DNA from: Pseudomonadota bacterium
Lineage (GTDB): Bacteria; Pseudomonadota; Gammaproteobacteria; Xanthomonadales; Rhodanobacteraceae
Length of the DNA stretch: 35,569 nt
Assembly (NCBI GenBank): GCA_029779475.1
Contig: JAKPAN010000210.1
Location: 1 to 35,569 of the forward strand
Direction: 5' to 3'
The translations under genes were made by a program, and so were the position numbers. Positions 6,485 to 15,051 of the stretch are shown piece after piece. Each line of letters begins with the position of its first letter. Position 1 is the stretch's first letter. The notes below the pieces were generated by a model. That model was not told the DNA's origin and made no database searches. It saw only the letters and a program-made list of their open reading frames with translations.

Positions 6485-7492
6485 ATGCGATCCTCTCACC
6501 ATGACTTCACTCCGACAAGCGCGGACGGCGCGGCGCATCCGCCACGCCTGCTGGATCAATTGCGCGCTCGAGCGCGCCGGCTCGGGTTGTCCTCGCGTAC
6601 CGAGGAGGCTTATGCGGGTTGGGCGCGGCGTTTCATTGTTGCCAGCGGCAAGCGCCATCCACGAACGATGGGCGCGCGCGAAGTCGAAGCTTTTCTGACC
6701 CGGCTGGCGACGCGCGAGAACGTGGCGGCGTCGACGCAGAATCAGGCGCTGGCCGCGCTGTTGTTCCTGTATCGGGAAGTGCTCGGGCAGGAATTGCCCT
6801 GGATGGATGACATCCGGCGCGCGAAGAAGCCGCTCCGCCTGCCGACCGTGCTGACGCGCGAGGAGGTGGCGGCGCTACTGGACGCCATGAATGGCGTCGC
6901 CTGGCTGATGGCGAGCCTTCTGTACGGCGCCGGCCTGCGTCTGATGGAGTGCGTGCGGTTGCGCGTGCAGGACATCGATTTCGTGAGGCACGAGATCACC
7001 GTGCGCCAGGGCAAGGGCGGCAAGGACCGGCGCACGATGCTGCCGGCATTGGCGGTCGAAGCGTTGCAGCGCCAATTGGCCGAGGCGCAGCGCCTGCATG
7101 CGCGCGACCTTGCGGCCGGTTTCGGCGCCGTGTTTCTGCCCCACGCGCTCGAGCGCAAATATCCGAACGCGGCGCGCGAATGGGCATGGCAATACGTGTT
7201 TCCCGCGAGCGAACGCAGCATGGACCCGCGCAGCGGCGTGGAGCGCAGGCATCATTTGCACGAAACCGTGTTGCAGCGCGCCGTGAAGAACGCGGTGCGG
7301 CGCGCGCGCATCGCCAAGCCGGCGACCTGCCACACCCTGCGCCATTCGTTCGCGACGCACCTGCTCGAGAGAGGCGCGGACATCCGCACGGTGCAGGAAT
7401 TGCTCGGCCACTCCGACGTGCGTACGACGCAAATCTATACGCATGTGCTCAATCGTGGCGGCAGCGGACTGGCGAGTCCGCTCGATCGCTGA
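6485..7492 (+). CDS. intI: Integron integrase IntI
   Basis: Site-specific tyrosine recombinase that inserts and excises gene cassettes at attI and attC. The 335-residue product starts with an N-terminal SAM-like domain ([30 protein letters not shown]) and has a full catalytic set: R152 in [13 protein letters not shown]180 in GKGGKDR, H283 and R286 in [15 protein letters not shown]309 in LLGHSDV and Y318 in [10 protein letters not shown]. The integron-specific insert between patches II and III, with [20 protein letters not shown] at about 217-236, separates it from XerC/XerD. Length is that of known IntI proteins and there is no frameshift. It reads away from the cassettes, as expected, and converges on the Nudix gene. 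The first ATG with a complete N-terminus was used; its Shine-Dalgarno site is weak. Confidence 0.96.
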   Translation: MRSSHHDFTPTSADGAAHPPRLLDQLRARARRLGLSSRTEEAYAGWARRFIVASGKRHPRTMGAREVEAFLTRLATRENVAASTQNQALAALLFLYREVLGQELPWMDDIRRAKKPLRLPTVLTREEVAALLDAMNGVAWLMASLLYGAGLRLMECVRLRVQDIDFVRHEITVRQGKGGKDRRTMLPALAVEALQRQLAEAQRLHARDLAAGFGAVFLPHALERKYPNAAREWAWQYVFPASERSMDPRSGVERRHHLHETVLQRAVKNAVRRARIAKPATCHTLRHSFATHLLERGADIRTVQELLGHSDVRTTQIYTHVLNRGGSGLASPLDR

Positions 7493-7569
7493 GCGCGCGT
7501 CGCGGAACGGCAGTGCTGCGCGTGTGCCGCGCCGGCTTCGCCCGCATTCCGCTGGCCGCTGCAGGATCG

Positions 7570-7989
7570 TCATTCCTCGATGCCTCGCGAAGCCACGAAC
7601 GCGGGCAGGATGTGCTTCGCGCTGAGCGGCGCGATTTCGACGCCGTCGTAAGGCGGTTGCGGTGCAATCCAGCGCAATTCCTCGATTTCCGCCTGCGCGG
7701 TCGGCGCGCCGTCGATGTCGATGGCGAAGGCTTCGCCGCGCACGCGGCGACCGGGTTCGTTGACGGCGTTCGCTTCGAATTCACCGAGGCGGCGCGCACT
7801 GCCGGGGCGCATCGTCACGCCGAGTTCTTCGCGCAGTTCGCGGGCGAGTGTGGTCAACGCGTCTTCGCCGGCTTCGCGTTTGCCGCCGGGCTGGATGAAG
7901 ATGCGCGAGCCGCGCTTGCGCACGAGCAGGACGCGGCCTTCGCCGTCGGCAATGATGGCGGCGACAGTGCGGATGAGCCCATCACCCAT
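7570..7989 (-). CDS. Nudix hydrolase
   Basis: Hydrolyses a nucleoside diphosphate linked to another group; the substrate cannot be predicted. The 139-residue product has a complete Nudix box, GGKREAGEDALTTLARELREELGV (GX5EX7REUXEEXGU) at about residues 35-58, after the strand AAIIADGEGRVLLVRKRGSRIFIQP. The run LVRKRGSRIFIQPGGK resembles MutT-like members that clean up nucleotides or coenzymes. It is cytoplasmic with no extra domain. It starts 51 bp after the large C25 peptidase gene ends and could be co-transcribed with it. It faces intI across a 77-bp gap. Confidence 0.92.
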   Translation of the reverse strand: MGDGLIRTVAAIIADGEGRVLLVRKRGSRIFIQPGGKREAGEDALTTLARELREELGVTMRPGSARRLGEFEANAVNEPGRRVRGEAFAIDIDGAPTAQAEIEELRWIAPQPPYDGVEIAPLSAKHILPAFVASRGIEE

Positions 7990-8040
7990 CGACCCGCCTC
8001 GACGATACGGAAGCGCCGAAGCGTCGAGCGGCAGCGCGCG

Positions 8041-10809
8041 TCATGGTGACGGTTTTGCTTCCTTCCCATGCGCGGCGCGTTCGACGGCTTTCTTCGGCAC
8101 TTTCGTGTGCGGTCCGTACTGCGCCGGGCCGTCGAAATCGAGGATCGCGATCGTGTCCTCGACGGGCGGTGCGCTGCGCTTGTACGGCGGGCGCGTCAGT
8201 TCGTGCCACCACGCGCCGGCGCGTGCGAGCAGCGATTTCGTCGGCGCCGCTTTTTCAATGACGCCGCGGCCGACCGCGTCGCGTCCGGTCGTGGGTGAGG
8301 CCGCGTAGACGCGCGCCTCGGCGACCTTGCCGACGAGCGCGGCGGGAACGGGCAGGCGGAAGCGCGCGTCGTCGACGCGGTAGTCGGCCTTGGCGAGACG
8401 TGCGCCATCGGCGCCGAGCCAGTCGACGGTGACGTTGCCGTCGAAGCGCGGCAGGCGCAGGTCGACGAGCGCGCCGGGACTCCAGCGTGCGCCGTCGAAG
8501 ACGACGGTCGCGTCGTCGCGCGGGCGTTCGAGCACGACGGCCGGATCGCCGAGCAGGTTGTACATCTCGACCAGCGTGCGGTCGTTCGTTTCGGCCTTCG
8601 CGCGCACGAGCGCTTCGCCGATCGTCGCGCCGGGTTTCAACAGGTTCGAGATGACCGCCTTGCTGTAGCTCGCCGATGGCGAGTTGCGCCACGACGCGGC
8701 GAACACCGCGATCGCGCCCTTGCCGGGTTCGCGCAGGAATTTCTCGCCGATCGAATCCTCGGTCGGGTTGTCGAACGGCGCCGAGTAGCACGTCATCGAC
8801 AGGATCATCGGCAGGCGCTCGCCGTTGCCGAGTTTCGACACGTCGTCGAGCGTGAACAGGTCGTTGTTCTTTTTCAGATCGGGCGGGCCGGTGCGCCAGA
8901 TGTAGCGGCCGCCGTGGCCGATGAAGTGGACGAGCAGGCGACCTTCGTCGATGCCATCGTGGATCGCACGCTGGTGCACGACGTTCTCGCTGACTTCGGG
9001 TTTCGCGTAGACCTTGTCGGCGACGAAACCTTCCTTGCCGAGCGCGCCGGCGATTTCGTCCGACGACTTGTGGAACGACTCGACCTCATCGGCGATGAAC
9101 ATCACGTCGCGCCGCCACGTGCCGAGTTGCGGCTTGCTGAGGTAGTCGATGGTCTTGTCGACGATCGCCTTGACCTCGGCCGGCTGCACGACGGGGAAAC
9201 GGCCGACCGCGACGACCGGATGCCAGTCGCCGGGTTCGACTGCGCCGAACCAGTTGTCGCTCGCGGATTGGCCTTCGGGCGACGGGTATTGCCAGGTCGG
9301 GATCAGGTTGCGGTCGGCGAGCTTTTTCGGCGCGTCGGCGTACTTGCCGCCGGGCACTGCGCCGAAATGGCCGGGGAACAGCAGTTCCTGGTTCGTCCAC
9401 TTCGCGTAGGCGAGGTCGTTGTAGGTGTCGTGGCGGATGTCGAAGCTCGCGTCGCCGACGAGCAGCAGGAAACGCGGCGCTTTCGGCCATTCGTGATAGG
9501 CAACGTCGACGAGGTTGCGGATCGCCTGCGGATGCGCGATGCCGTCGTTGAACTGGTCGTAGACCTCGTCGATGTCGAGGATCGCGACCGACAAGCCGCG
9601 TTGCTCGTGGAACTGCGCGAGCGGCCGGATCGCGTCGACGAGACTCGGATGCGCGACGATGAGATAGTCGTAGCCCTGCTTCGGCGCGCGCCACTCGTCG
9701 CCGCGCACGGCACGCAGCGCGACGGGTTTGCGCAAGGTTTGCGGCATCGCCGGAAACAGTTCCACGTTCGACGCGGCGGACGCGAACGCGTAACGCTCGC
9801 CGCCGAGCGCACGGCCCGGCCGCAGCACGCCGTCGCTGCCGAACAGCGCCGGTTCGTTCGCGCCGCGCCAGCGCAACGTCATGCCGTCGCCTGCGCCGCG
9901 CTGCGAGAACGGCAGAGCGGCCGCGTCGAGGTCGCCCGCGATCGGATAGTTCGCGTCGATCCAGTTGAACATGACCACGTCGATGATCTGCGCCTGCGCG
10001 TTCCACGGCAGCGTGCGCTTGGGCACGCGCAGCACGAGCGCGTTGCCCTTGGCCTTGAGCGTGGCGAGCGGCAGCGTGAGCGTCACTTCGCTGCGGCCGT
10101 TCCAATGCAACGGTTCGAGCGTGCGGCCGTTGAGGACGACGTCGACGACGTGGTCGTCGGGCTTGGCCTGCTTGCGCGGCGTGCCGCTGATGTCGGACAG
10201 GCCGCGGAAATTCAGGCGCAACGTCGCTTCGCCGCCGCGCACGTCGAGGTCGGGCAGGTCGAAGCTCATCTCGAACGGCTGCGGATCGACTTGCGTGAGC
10301 TTCGACCACATCCAGACGTCGGGCTCCTCGCCCGGCTTCTGCTGCTCCTGGTCGAGCCGGATCATGAGGTTGTCCTGCTCGAGATGCAGCGCGCGCTTCG
10401 CGGCTGCGTTGCCGCTCGCGGGCGCCGCGTCCTCGCGCAGGCGCGCGTGCGTGCCCGGCGCGGCGCCGAGCAGGTAGACGTTGTGCACGCTGTACGGATC
10501 GAACCACGACTCCGGCCCGTGCAATTGCCGGCCGAGCCATTCGACGCGGTCGCCGTCGGCGAAACGCTCGCCCTTCGCGACGACGCGGATCGGCACTTCC
10601 TTGCCGCGCCAGGTCATGACGAGTTCGTCGGCCTTGCAGTCGGCGAGGCTCGGTTGCGCGGCGACGATCGCCGCGTGGTCGAGCGCGTAGACGCCGTCGT
10701 CGTCCACATCGATGTGCAGGCGGCCGTCGCAAGCGAAGGCAGACAACGGCAGGGCGAACAGGACGGACGCAAACGCGCGGAGCGCGCTGGAAAGGAAACT
10801 CGAGGACAT
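8041..10809 (-). CDS. Secreted gingipain-like cysteine peptidase (family C25)
   Basis: The 922-residue protein has a signal peptide (FASVLFALPLSAFACDG, cleavage near residue 26) and is therefore exported. Residues about 30-370 form a beta-rich region. The C25 catalytic domain runs from about 378 (YDYLIVAHPSLVDAIRPLAQF) to 765. It holds the catalytic His632 in HFIGHGG and Cys674 in LSMTCYSAPFDNP, followed by GAIAVFAASW and NLLGDPA, all in family order. The C-terminus (about 770-922) is another beta-rich region. There is no type IX (Por) sorting domain, which gingipains of Bacteroidota use; secretion must go through Sec and stop in the periplasm or use another route. Arg/Lys specificity cannot be inferred. 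MtfA-like and Nudix genes flank it on the same strand. Confidence 0.9.
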   Translation of the reverse strand: MSSSFLSSALRAFASVLFALPLSAFACDGRLHIDVDDDGVYALDHAAIVAAQPSLADCKADELVMTWRGKEVPIRVVAKGERFADGDRVEWLGRQLHGPESWFDPYSVHNVYLLGAAPGTHARLREDAAPASGNAAAKRALHLEQDNLMIRLDQEQQKPGEEPDVWMWSKLTQVDPQPFEMSFDLPDLDVRGGEATLRLNFRGLSDISGTPRKQAKPDDHVVDVVLNGRTLEPLHWNGRSEVTLTLPLATLKAKGNALVLRVPKRTLPWNAQAQIIDVVMFNWIDANYPIAGDLDAAALPFSQRGAGDGMTLRWRGANEPALFGSDGVLRPGRALGGERYAFASAASNVELFPAMPQTLRKPVALRAVRGDEWRAPKQGYDYLIVAHPSLVDAIRPLAQFHEQRGLSVAILDIDEVYDQFNDGIAHPQAIRNLVDVAYHEWPKAPRFLLLVGDASFDIRHDTYNDLAYAKWTNQELLFPGHFGAVPGGKYADAPKKLADRNLIPTWQYPSPEGQSASDNWFGAVEPGDWHPVVAVGRFPVVQPAEVKAIVDKTIDYLSKPQLGTWRRDVMFIADEVESFHKSSDEIAGALGKEGFVADKVYAKPEVSENVVHQRAIHDGIDEGRLLVHFIGHGGRYIWRTGPPDLKKNNDLFTLDDVSKLGNGERLPMILSMTCYSAPFDNPTEDSIGEKFLREPGKGAIAVFAASWRNSPSASYSKAVISNLLKPGATIGEALVRAKAETNDRTLVEMYNLLGDPAVVLERPRDDATVVFDGARWSPGALVDLRLPRFDGNVTVDWLGADGARLAKADYRVDDARFRLPVPAALVGKVAEARVYAASPTTGRDAVGRGVIEKAAPTKSLLARAGAWWHELTRPPYKRSAPPVEDTIAILDFDGPAQYGPHTKVPKKAVERAAHGKEAKPSP

Positions 10810-10912
10810 GGGCGGAAAACGGTCGCGCGGTGACGTGCGGGCGCGGCGGCCGGGACACGGAAGAGGCCAAGGCTACCGGCCGCCCTGCGCGGTCGCAACC
10901 GCACGCGAAGGC

Positions 10913-11680
10913 TCAGGCCGCCGCGGATTCGCCGTCGTAATAGCGCGATAGCAATGCCGCGACTTCCGGCGCCGCGCGCCGCAGCAGCGCCGGATCGGAG
11001 AAATGCAGCTCGCTGACCACGGCGAAGAACTCGTCCGTGCTTTCCGCGGCATACGGGTCGATCAGCGTGTTGCGGCCGCGATCGACCGCGCGGCACAACG
11101 CGTCGTAAGCCGCCTGCATCGCCGCGATCCATTCGCGCCGTGCGATCCGCGGCGGCAGTCGCGGCACGCCGTCGGCCGCGCCTTCGAGCATGTCGAGCTT
11201 GTGCGCGACCTCGTGCACGACGACGTTGAAACCGTCGAACGGCTGCGCCAGATCGGTCGCGACGTCCGCCCACGACAGGATCAGCGGCCCGCGTTCCCAG
11301 GCTTCGCCGATGAGTTCGTCGTCGCCCTCCGTGACCACGCCCGAGGCTTCGTCGTGGTGCTCGCGCTTCACGCGGAATTCGCCGGGATAGACAATGACCT
11401 CGCGCCAGCCGTCGAGCCAGCGTTCGTCCAGATGCAGCACGGTCAGCGACGCGAGCGCGGCGATGGCCAGGCGCTGCGCGTCGTCGAGGACATGGCCGCC
11501 CGCCGCGCTGAAACGCTTGCGCGCGAGGAAGCGCGCCGCGAGCGCGCGCAGGCGTTCGCGGCCGCCGTCATCGAGACGAGTAAAAAGCTTGGAAGACGTG
11601 AGCAACCCGCGCCAGGCTTCATCGGGAATCGGGGCTGGCGCGGAATGCGCGCCGAACCAACGCAACCACCGCGCGATCAT
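10913..11680 (-). CDS. mtfA: MtfA-like zinc metallopeptidase (DgsA anti-repressor family)
   Basis: In E. coli MtfA binds the glucose repressor Mlc (DgsA) and is a zinc aminopeptidase. The 255-residue product shows the gluzincin motif HEVAHKLDMLEGAADGVP at about residues 152-169 (HExxH) and the downstream AAESTDEFFAVVSELHF, whose Glu is the third zinc ligand. The N-terminus MIARWLRWFG fits the family. ERWLDGWREVIVYPGEF and WERGPLILSWADV are also typical. No signal peptide is seen, so it is cytoplasmic. No PTS or Mlc gene is visible here, so the Mlc role is an open point. It starts 19 bp after the small secreted protein gene ends. An in-frame extension upstream exists but would overlap that gene. 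Confidence 0.9.
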   Translation of the reverse strand: MIARWLRWFGAHSAPAPIPDEAWRGLLTSSKLFTRLDDGGRERLRALAARFLARKRFSAAGGHVLDDAQRLAIAALASLTVLHLDERWLDGWREVIVYPGEFRVKREHHDEASGVVTEGDDELIGEAWERGPLILSWADVATDLAQPFDGFNVVVHEVAHKLDMLEGAADGVPRLPPRIARREWIAAMQAAYDALCRAVDRGRNTLIDPYAAESTDEFFAVVSELHFSDPALLRRAAPEVAALLSRYYDGESAAA

Positions 11681-11699
11681 GCGCGGCTTTGCAAATACG

Positions 11700-12020
11700 T
11701 CACTTGATCGCGCCGGGAACCAGCGATTGCCAGCGATACGTCGGCCGTCGCGGCGTCGATGCGGCCGGCACCGAAGGGTCGCTGTCCGCGCCGGGGGCGA
11801 CGTCGCGCAACACGTTGACGCCACGGTCGGCGGCCGCCGCCGCGACCGGTGCGCTCGACGTGGCCGCGCGACCGGACGCGCCGCCACCGCCGCCGGAGTC
11901 CACGGTTTCGACGAGCTTGCTCGACGTGCCGCCGGTGGCCGGATAGTCCGGCGCGGCAAACGCAGCGCGGACGCCCAAGGCGCCGCAGCACATCACGATG
12001 GCGAGGATCAGCGGTTTCAT
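11700..12020 (-). CDS. Small secreted low-complexity protein
   Basis: The 106-residue product starts MKPLILAIVMCCGALGVRAAFA, a clear Sec signal peptide; after cleavage about 84 residues remain. The mature part is rich in Gly, Ala, Ser and Pro (for example ETVDSGGGGGASGRAA), probably disordered, and ends in the more ordered STPRRPTYRWQSLVPGAIK. I know no function; the RWQSLVPG tail looks conserved-type and may be the working part. It lies immediately before the mtfA-like gene and may share its transcript. A bright composition bias makes codon evidence weak, but the signal peptide and start support a real gene. Confidence 0.7.
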   Translation of the reverse strand: MKPLILAIVMCCGALGVRAAFAAPDYPATGGTSSKLVETVDSGGGGGASGRAATSSAPVAAAAADRGVNVLRDVAPGADSDPSVPAASTPRRPTYRWQSLVPGAIK

Positions 12021-12172
12021 CGGTCGGGACTCCTGGCTTGACGCCGAGGAAGTCGCAATGCTCGCACGAGCGGGCCTGCGACTCCACCACGCAGGATGTA
12101 AAGAGGTGCATGCGCCGTGCCAGACGCACGAACACCCGGAAACCGGCCACTGGCGCGGCTATGGCGCCCATC

Positions 12173-12205
12173 GCGGGTGTCCAGCGGACACAGGCGGACA
12201 CCCGC
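12173..12205. promoter_or_regulatory. Inverted repeat in the 12021-12277 divergent region
   Basis: GCGGGTGTCC (12173-12182) and GGACACCCGC (12196-12205) form a perfect 10-bp inverted repeat. The inner segment contains a further GCGGACAC, so GGACA/TGTCC half-sites occur four times within about 45 bp. The repeat lies 73 bp upstream of birA in the 257-bp gap between birA and the small secreted protein gene. It is a candidate operator for either gene. The rest of the gap shows no gene. Confidence 0.45.
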
Positions 12206-12277
12206 GGACAGTGTTCGCGGCGCCCGGCGCCGGCGCTGCCCCGCGTACACTGCGCGTCCACCCAATTCCGCGCCGCC

Positions 12278-13276
12278 ATGACCGCACGACCGGATCGTCC
12301 CGACGCCGCTTCGCCGCGCCGCCTGCTCGCCCAGCTCGACGCCGGAACCGCCATTTCGGGCAGCGAACTGGCGACGCGCCTTGGCGTCAGCCGCGCGGCG
12401 GTCTGGAAGCAGGTCGAGCACTTGCGCGCGGCTGGCCTCGACATCGAGGCGCAGGCCGGCCGCGGCTATCGCCTCGGCGCGCCGCTCGACCTGCTCGACG
12501 CGGACGCGATCCGCGCCAGCCTCGCGCCCGCGACCGCGCGGCGGCTCGGCGACCTCGACGTGTTCTGGCAGATCGACTCGACCAGCAGCGAACTGCTGCG
12601 CCGCGCCGCGTCTGGCGTGCGCGACCGCAGCGTCTGCCTCGCCGAACGGCAAAGCGCAGGTCGCGGCCGCCGCGGCCGCGCCTGGCAGATGCCGCTCGGC
12701 GGCGGCCTCGCACTGTCGATGTTCTGCCGCTTCGACGGCGCGATGGCGAGCCTCGCCGGTCTCAGCCTCGTCGCCGGGCTCGCCGCGGTCGACGCGCTCG
12801 CGCGCTGCGGCGTCGACGGCGTCGGTCTGAAATGGCCGAACGATCTCGTCGCGCGCGACGCCAAACTCGGCGGCATCCTCGTCGAACTCGGCGGCGACGC
12901 GCTCGGGCCGTGCCACGCGGTGATCGGCGTCGGCATCAACCTGCGCCTCGGCGCAACGGCGGCGGCGATCGACCAGCGCGTCACCGACATCGAAACGCTC
13001 GCGCGCGTGCCGTCTCGCCACGCGCTCGCGGCGCGACTCGTCGAATCGCTCGACGACCGGATCGCTACCTTCGCGCGCGACGGTTTCGCCGCGTTTGCGC
13101 AACGCTACGCACAGTGCGACGTGCTGCACGGACGCGAAGTCGACGTGCTGCGCGCGAACGGCACGCAGCGCGGCATCGCCCGCGGCGTCGATGCGCGCGG
13201 CGCGTTGCGCGTCGCCTTTGCCGATGGCGAGCGCAGCGTCGACAGCGGCGAAGTCAGCGTGCGGGCCGGTGCATGA
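12278..13276 (+). CDS. birA: Bifunctional biotin--[acetyl-CoA-carboxylase] ligase / biotin operon repressor BirA
   Basis: Activates biotin to biotinyl-5'-AMP and attaches it to carboxylase carrier protein; class II BirA also represses biotin genes. The 332-residue product has an N-terminal winged helix (SGSELATRLGVSRAAVWKQV, about 28-47, then GRGYRL). The catalytic domain follows: STSSELL, ERQSAGRGRRGRAW with the GRGRRGR adenylate loop, KWPNDLVARDAKLGGILVE, and a C-terminal SH3-like domain from about 275. The presence of the HTH makes it the class II (regulatory) type. Start: ATG at 12278. The stop overlaps the coaX start by ATGA, an arrangement common in Xanthomonadales and Pseudomonas. Confidence 0.95.
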   Translation: MTARPDRPDAASPRRLLAQLDAGTAISGSELATRLGVSRAAVWKQVEHLRAAGLDIEAQAGRGYRLGAPLDLLDADAIRASLAPATARRLGDLDVFWQIDSTSSELLRRAASGVRDRSVCLAERQSAGRGRRGRAWQMPLGGGLALSMFCRFDGAMASLAGLSLVAGLAAVDALARCGVDGVGLKWPNDLVARDAKLGGILVELGGDALGPCHAVIGVGINLRLGATAAAIDQRVTDIETLARVPSRHALAARLVESLDDRIATFARDGFAAFAQRYAQCDVLHGREVDVLRANGTQRGIARGVDARGALRVAFADGERSVDSGEVSVRAGA

Positions 13277-14028
13277 AGCTGCTCGTCGACTACGGCAACA
13301 CGCGCTTCAAGTGGGCGCTGTTCGATGGCCGGCTGTCCGACGGCGCGTTGCGCGCCGGCGGCGTGTTTGCGCATGCGGACGTCGCGTTGCGCGGCTCGCT
13401 CTCGCGCGAGTGGCGCGCGTTGCCCGCCATCGACGCGGTGTTCGTCGCCAGCGTCGTCGCGCCCGCGCGCGAGGACGAACTCGCCACGCTCGTGCGCGAA
13501 CGCTTCGGCCTCGACGCGCAATTCGCGCGCAGCCCCGCCGCCGCGCTCGGCGTGCGCAACGCCTATGCGGAGCCGCAGCGGCTCGGCGTCGACCGCTTCC
13601 TCGCACTCGCCGCCGCGCACTCGCGCGCCCCGCGCCTGCAGGTGCTCGCCAGCGTCGGCACCGCGCTCACCATCGACGCGCTCGCCGCCGACGGCGAACA
13701 CCTCGGCGGCCTCATCGTGCCGAGTCCGGCGCTGATGCGACGCGCCGTGGTCGCCGGCACCGCACGCGTCGACGCGCGCGAAGGCCGCTATCGCGACTGG
13801 CCCGCGTCGACCGACGACGGCGTGTTCAGCGGCGCGCTGTTCGCCGCCGCGGGTGCGATCGAGCGCTTCCGCGGCGCGCTCGAACGCCGCTTCGATGCGC
13901 GCGCGGCGCTCGTCCTCGGCGGCGGCGGCAGCGACGAACTCGAACCGCTGCTCGCCGATGTCGAACGCGCGCACGATCTCGTCCTGCACGGACTCGCGTT
14001 ATGGGCGCAGGCAGCGCCGATCGCGTGA
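13273..14028 (+). CDS. coaX: Type III pantothenate kinase CoaX
   Basis: Phosphorylates pantothenate, the first step of coenzyme A synthesis; the type III form is insensitive to CoA feedback. The 251-residue product starts MKLLVDYGNTRFKWALFDGR, the phosphate-binding DxGNTxxKW motif of the acetate/sugar kinase fold. It contains AEPQRLGVDRFLALAAAH (pantothenate-site GxDR) and SVGTALTIDAL with the conserved GTA(x)TID. No type I or II kinase is seen in the window. It overlaps birA by 4 bp, so the two cofactor genes are coupled. Confidence 0.95.
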   Translation: MKLLVDYGNTRFKWALFDGRLSDGALRAGGVFAHADVALRGSLSREWRALPAIDAVFVASVVAPAREDELATLVRERFGLDAQFARSPAAALGVRNAYAEPQRLGVDRFLALAAAHSRAPRLQVLASVGTALTIDALAADGEHLGGLIVPSPALMRRAVVAGTARVDAREGRYRDWPASTDDGVFSGALFAAAGAIERFRGALERRFDARAALVLGGGGSDELEPLLADVERAHDLVLHGLALWAQAAPIA

Positions 14029-14117
14029 GGCGCGCGATGTGTCGCGCTGCAAGGATCGCGGTTCCAGCCCGCTGCTAGACTCGCCCCTCGGCTCGCAACC
14101 GATTCACCTTCGACCTC

Positions 14118-14783
14118 ATGTTCCTTCGCGCCCTGTTCGTGCTGCTGCTCGCGCTCAATATCGGCGCGGGCTGCTGGCTGCTCTTCGCCGCGCCGCGCGA
14201 ACCTGCCGCGCTGCCGGCCACCGATCCCGGCGTGCCGTCGCTGCAATTGCTGTCCGAACGCGACGCCGCAGCCGCGCATCCCGAACTCGACAGCGTGCCC
14301 GAGAGCGACGCCGATCTCGCCAACGATGTCTGCCGCACGCTCGGCCCGTTCCAGACGCAGGCCGATGCGCGCGCCGCGGCGAATGCGCTGCGTCCGCTGG
14401 TCAAACGCAGCCGCACGCGCGAGACGCAACAGACGCAGACGCGCGGTTACTGGGTCTACTTCGCCGCCGCGCCGAGCCGCGAAGCGGCGCTCGCCACCGC
14501 GCGCCAGCTCGCAGACAAGAAGGTGCGCGACTACTACGTCGTCACCGCCGGCGAGCAGCAGAACATGATTTCGCTCGGCCTGTTCCGCGACCAGAACAAC
14601 GCCGAACGCCGCCGCGCCGAACTCGCCGCGCTCGGCTTCGACCCCAAGGTCAACACACGCACCGAAGACCTGCCCGTGTACTGGATCGACTTCGCGCTGT
14701 CCGGCGAAAACCTGCCCGCCGACTTCGCCGCGCGCGTGCCGATCCCGCACGACGCCGCCGTCGCGCCCACGACCTGCTTTTGA
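14118..14783 (+). CDS. SPOR-domain membrane-anchored protein
   Basis: SPOR domains bind denuded septal peptidoglycan. The 221-residue product begins with a single membrane anchor (MFLRALFVLLLALNIGAGCW), then a Pro/Ala-rich linker to about residue 65. The periplasmic C-terminal region contains CRTLGPFQTQADARAAANAL and a second half with GYWVYFAAAPSREAALATAR and MISLGLFRDQNNAERRRAEL. That second half is the classic SPOR pattern (sLGlF....A......L). The gene lies 89 bp after coaX and is followed by tRNA-Thr. This birA-coaX-SPOR order is usual in Xanthomonadales. A division-site role is inferred from the domain only. Confidence 0.88.
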   Translation: MFLRALFVLLLALNIGAGCWLLFAAPREPAALPATDPGVPSLQLLSERDAAAAHPELDSVPESDADLANDVCRTLGPFQTQADARAAANALRPLVKRSRTRETQQTQTRGYWVYFAAAPSREAALATARQLADKKVRDYYVVTAGEQQNMISLGLFRDQNNAERRRAELAALGFDPKVNTRTEDLPVYWIDFALSGENLPADFAARVPIPHDAAVAPTTCF

Positions 14784-14818
14784 TCCCCGCCCGCCGCCGC
14801 GGGTACACTGCGCGCCGC

Positions 14819-14894
14819 GCCGCTTTAGCTCAGTTGGTAGAGCAACCGCCTTGTAAGCGGTAGGTCATCCGTTCAAGTCGGATAAGCGGCACCA
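14819..14894 (+). tRNA. tRNA-Thr(TGT)
   Basis: A full cloverleaf is present: acceptor GCCGCTT (14819-14825) pairs with AAGCGGC (14884-14890), and the D arm GCTC/GAGC is complete. The anticodon stem ACCGC/GCGGT encloses loop CTTGTAA with anticodon TGT (threonine). The T arm ATCCG/CGGAT encloses TTCAAGT. Discriminator A and an encoded CCA (14892-14894) follow. Its 3' end is the integration target of the element to the right. Confidence 0.97.
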
Positions 14895-14902
14895 GATTCC
14901 GT
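14881..14902 (+). other. attL of the tRNA-Thr element
   Basis: The sequence GATAAGCGGCACCAGATTCC plus GT covers the T-arm end, acceptor 3' strand and CCA of tRNA-Thr and 8 bp beyond. It recurs at 34402-34422 with one base missing (GATAAGCG-CACC...); 14 bp are perfectly shared (14889-14902 and 34409-34422). The functional tRNA is preserved on this side. Confidence 0.88.
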
Positions 14903-14925
14903 TCCCAAGCCATCCCGAGTCGTCC

Positions 14926-14954
14926 AAAAACCCCGCAAAAGCGGGGTTTTTTTT
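14926..14954 (+). terminator. Rho-independent terminator after tRNA-Thr
   Basis: AAACCCCGC and GCGGGGTTT pair around an AAAA loop, followed by a run of eight T (14947-14954). It lies just inside the element, so in the integrated state it ends the tRNA transcript and insulates the integrase gene. Confidence 0.93.
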
Positions 14955-15051
14955 GTTCTGCGGCGTCCCGACCGATCCCACGATGACCCATTGAATCCGG
15001 GGGCACTTGGGGGAACAATCGGGGAAACACGCCGATGTCATGGGGGCACAA

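Larger units (their letters stand above)
4198..7492. mobile_element. Chromosomal integron: intI, attI and three gene cassettes
   Basis: The unit has the standard integron layout. A plus-strand integrase (6485-7492) is followed by an attI-like junction (6316-6322) and cassettes reading away from it on the minus strand. Three attC-type sites (5685-5744, 4837-4948, 4198-4260) end the cassettes. Each cassette start is exactly complementary to its own R'' core: AGCTAAC for cassette 1, 10 bp GTTAGGCGGC for cassette 2 and 12 bp GTTAGGCGCGTA for cassette 3. This confirms the limits without any database. The array is short and lies between msrB and a Nudix gene. Confidence 0.92.

Noticed and set aside
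8914..10833. A 639-codon plus-strand frame opposite the C25 peptidase gene
   Set aside because: Antisense shadow; the opposite strand has a signal peptide and complete catalytic motifs.
11998..14028. A 676-codon frame covering birA and coaX
   Set aside because: Only its last part is the genuine CoaX; the rest is Arg-rich read-through of birA in the wrong frame.
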